Positions 43,561 through 45,606 of a stretch of 45,606 bases of DNA are shown in pieces. The position numbers and the translations under genes were made by a program. This DNA is from Bacillota bacterium. Its GTDB lineage: Bacteria > Bacillota > Clostridia > Oscillospirales > Feifaniaceae. Below the pieces are notes generated by a model. It saw nothing but the letters and a program-made list of their open reading frames with translations, made no database searches and had not been told where the DNA came from. The stretch lies in assembly GCA_030705925.1 (NCBI GenBank), contig JAUZPM010000010.1:1-45606 (forward strand), in the 5' to 3' direction. How positions within the stretch are numbered: position 1 is the stretch's first letter; the number at the start of each line of letters is the position of its first letter.

Positions 43561-45341
43561 TAAACGCAGACTCCGTCATTTAGCTGGGACATATAAAGCT
43601 GCCAGTATAGCCCTTTTTTTATGATTAATTCACTGTGACTTCCGGATTCGGCTATTTCTCCTCCATCAATATACATTATTCGAGTGCAGTTTTTTATGGT
43701 CGAAAGGCGATGCGCAACAATAAAGGATGTCCTGTTTTTAAGCAGTTCTTGTATGCCACTTTGAACCATACGTTCGGTGTGAGTATCAATACTGGATGTT
43801 GCCTCGTCGAGTATCAGTATTTTTGGATCGGACAAAAGCGTGCGGGCAAATGAAATAAGCTGTTTCTGCCCGGCGGAGATGCCTTCGCCCCGCTCTTTTA
43901 CCTCCGTGTAATACCCTTTAGGAAGTTTTGATATGAACTCATGGGCATGCACTGTCTTTGCGGCCTCGATGCATTCTTCATCTGTGGCGTCAAGCCTTCC
44001 GTAACGGATATTGTCTATGATAGTTCCAGAAAAAATGAATGTATCCTGAAGCATTATCCCCATCTGCTTTCTTAGCGAATGTAAAGTAACATTACTTATG
44101 TCCTGCCCGTCTATGCTTACGGTTCCGCTTTTTAAGTTATAAAATCTGGAAAGCAGGTTTATAATCGTTGATTTTCCGGCACCGGTAGGTCCGACCAATG
44201 CGATGCTTTGACCTTCCGATACTTTAAAAGATACATCTTTCAAAACAGGCTGGTCTTTCTCATATTCAAAGACCACGTGATCAAATATAACGCTGCCTTT
44301 TATCCGCCTCATTTCGGCGGCACCGGCAATATCTGTAACTGTCACCGGTTCATCTAAAACCTGAAAGATGCGCTCAAGATAAGCGGCGGTATTAAGCAGG
44401 TTATTATAGATATTACCGAGGTTTTGAATAGGGCCCCAAAAGCGCCCGGCGTATCCTGCCATGGCGACTATTGTTCCTACTGTAATAGAGTCTCTGAAAA
44501 TATAAACTCCCGCCAAATAAATCGAGATGGTAACAAGGCGTGACAGAAAAGCGGTTACAGGCCACATTCCTTGTATTATGTAAATTGCGCGCATATAGTT
44601 GGAGCGCGTTTCTTCTAACAGACCATCGAAAATCTCTTCGTTGAAATGCTCACGAGTGAATGCCTTTGTGGTTTTAGCACCGTTAATATTTTCAGCAAGA
44701 TAAGCTGTCGTATTTGACTGTTTATTTGCATAACGCTGCCACGATTTGCGTTGAAGCGGTTTGGTGATCATTACATATACTGCAAAAATCGGCAGCCCCG
44801 ACAGAACTACTAGTGTCAGTTTCGGGCTGACGATAAGCATATAGCAGACGATGAAAACAAGATTCAATAGCTCTAGGATAGAGTTTATAAGTCCGTTTGA
44901 GAGAAAATCGGCGACTGAATTGATATAGTTGATTACTCTTACAAGAATTTTGCCGTGAGGTCGGCTGTCATAATAATCGAAGGGAAGTTTCTGAAGATGG
45001 ATGAACAGGTCAGAGCGCATGTCACTTATTATCGATTGCCCGTTTCTGACATTGAGCTTCGATCTCATTCTGTTGCATAAGACGATTACTACAATAATTG
45101 CAAGAAAGCAGATGCCAAGCAGCAATATGGCTTTGACGTTTTTCTGCGGGATATACTTATCGATAACTAATTTAGTTATAAGTGGAGTAAGAAGTCCAAG
45201 CAATGCCGAGGTTATACTGCACAAAAATGCTTTTAGAAAATTGAATTTATATTTTTTTACATAATGGAGACTTCGTCGGATATGCACCCAGTTGAAGGGT
45301 GCGTCCAACTCCTCGTCTATATTATATTTATTTCGTGCCAT
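43560..45341 (-). CDS. ABC exporter half-transporter, catalytic Walker B subunit (second heterodimer)
   Basis: A 593-residue fused membrane and ATPase protein. Walker A GPTGAGKST is near residue 383, signature ISAGQKQL (degenerate) near 486, and Walker B with catalytic Glu LILDEATSSID near 507; the H-loop is VAHRLSTI. GAGGAG precedes the ATG, and the start overlaps the partner gene's stop by 14 bases. The partner carries LDDTTS with Asp for Glu, so this too is an asymmetric heterodimeric exporter. Its sequence differs clearly from the pair at 7.2-10.8 kb, so it is not a recent duplicate. Substrate unknown. Confidence 0.92.
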   Translation of the reverse strand: MARNKYNIDEELDAPFNWVHIRRSLHYVKKYKFNFLKAFLCSITSALLGLLTPLITKLVIDKYIPQKNVKAILLLGICFLAIIVVIVLCNRMRSKLNVRNGQSIISDMRSDLFIHLQKLPFDYYDSRPHGKILVRVINYINSVADFLSNGLINSILELLNLVFIVCYMLIVSPKLTLVVLSGLPIFAVYVMITKPLQRKSWQRYANKQSNTTAYLAENINGAKTTKAFTREHFNEEIFDGLLEETRSNYMRAIYIIQGMWPVTAFLSRLVTISIYLAGVYIFRDSITVGTIVAMAGYAGRFWGPIQNLGNIYNNLLNTAAYLERIFQVLDEPVTVTDIAGAAEMRRIKGSVIFDHVVFEYEKDQPVLKDVSFKVSEGQSIALVGPTGAGKSTIINLLSRFYNLKSGTVSIDGQDISNVTLHSLRKQMGIMLQDTFIFSGTIIDNIRYGRLDATDEECIEAAKTVHAHEFISKLPKGYYTEVKERGEGISAGQKQLISFARTLLSDPKILILDEATSSIDTHTERMVQSGIQELLKNRTSFIVAHRLSTIKNCTRIMYIDGGEIAESGSHSELIIKKGLYWQLYMSQLNDGVCV

Positions 45342-45606
45342 ATCCTGTAAGCTCCTCTTCTGCCTGCCCGTACTGCAAGAGACAGGTCTGATAATAATAG
45401 CCTTTCAATGCCATAAGTTCGTCGTGAGTCCCTGACTCTGCGATCTTTCCCCGGTCGATAACGTATATGCGGTCGGCATGTCTTAGGGAAGAAACACGCT
45501 GTGCAATTATCAGCGTTGTAGAGCAGGAGTCGAGTTCTCTTAAATTTTTTTGGATAATGGCCTCGGTTTCCATATCAACTGCCGACGTTGTATCATCAAG
45601 TATAAG
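45328..45606 (-). CDS. ABC exporter half-transporter, degenerate partner (partial, 5' end outside window)
   Basis: Only the last ~92 codons are inside the window. They begin in Walker B, LILDDTTSAVD, where Asp replaces the catalytic Glu, and continue through IIAQRVSSL (Gln in place of the H-loop His) to the C-terminus EELTGYGTK. Loss of both the Glu and the H-loop His marks this as the non-hydrolysing half of the heterodimer. It overlaps the following subunit by 14 bases. Confidence 0.85.
   Translation of the reverse strand, partial: LILDDTTSAVDMETEAIIQKNLRELDSCSTTLIIAQRVSSLRHADRIYVIDRGKIAESGTHDELMALKGYYYQTCLLQYGQAEEELTGYGTK

Noticed and set aside
7177-45341. The two ABC exporter pairs as a duplicated or repeated segment
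   Set aside because: Both have the same architecture, but linkers, signature residues and N-termini differ throughout, so they are paralogues of old divergence and not a recent repeat.

Overview
The window looks like a chromosome segment of a low-to-medium GC anaerobic Firmicute, most likely class Clostridia (Oscillospirales-like is a guess). The signs are sigma-A type TTGACA/TATAAT promoters, strong AGGAGG-type ribosome sites with ATG, GTG and TTG starts, SLH-anchored surface proteins, a tetrahydrofolate riboswitch in front of an ECF folate S component, a cyclic-di-GMP-I riboswitch, LplABC-type sugar import and a late futalosine-type menaquinone branch. I see no rRNA, tRNA, CRISPR array, transposase or integrase. 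Most of the window is housekeeping; accessory character is concentrated at 21.8-25.2 kb and 26.3-42.7 kb.

Layout. 1-1.6 kb (minus): a cobalt/nickel ECF transporter, cbiM with a fused PDGLE tail and then cbiQ, running off the left edge, with its own promoter and an inverted repeat in the leader. 1.6-7.2 kb (minus): proS, a membrane-anchored propeller-like protein broken by an in-frame TAA, glyA, mrp and a TatD-associated radical SAM gene. 7.2-10.9 kb (minus): a heterodimeric ABC exporter with one catalytic and one degenerate site. 10.9-11.7 kb (minus): folT under a THF riboswitch. 11.8-17.5 kb (plus): thpR, then a tightly overlapping run of UbiD, UbiA, UbiX, substrate-binding lipoprotein, ATPase and permease. 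It reads as prenylation and decarboxylation of a naphthoate-type menaquinone precursor, coupled to an importer.

17.5-21.9 kb (minus): an SLH surface protein behind a c-di-GMP-I riboswitch and intrinsic terminator, an exopolysaccharide-initiating sugar transferase and a glycerophosphodiester phosphodiesterase. 22.0-25.2 kb (plus): an isolated small helical protein overlapping an SMC/Rad50-like ABC ATPase with a zinc-hook-like CPLC and a C-terminal zinc ribbon, followed by a frameshifted remnant and a terminator. This is the best candidate here for an undescribed conflict or DNA-transaction module. 25.2-26.3 kb: a HAD phosphatase and a convergent DUF212 membrane protein.

26.4-42.7 kb (plus): a Gram-positive glycan-utilisation locus. 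A membrane-bound AraC-type sensor-regulator precedes an apparent operon of an LplA-like lipoprotein, two LplB/LplC-like permeases, a TIM-barrel sugar isomerase/epimerase, nanE, and a 2869-residue secreted SLH protein carrying five lamin-tail-like domains and an intact CehA/McbA-like PHP metallohydrolase domain. 42.7-45.6 kb: a TspO-family gene whose natural start is out of frame across an A10 tract, then a convergent second heterodimeric ABC exporter that runs off the right edge.

Several starts were moved from the longest open frame to the start that has a ribosome binding site. Each case is explained in its entry.
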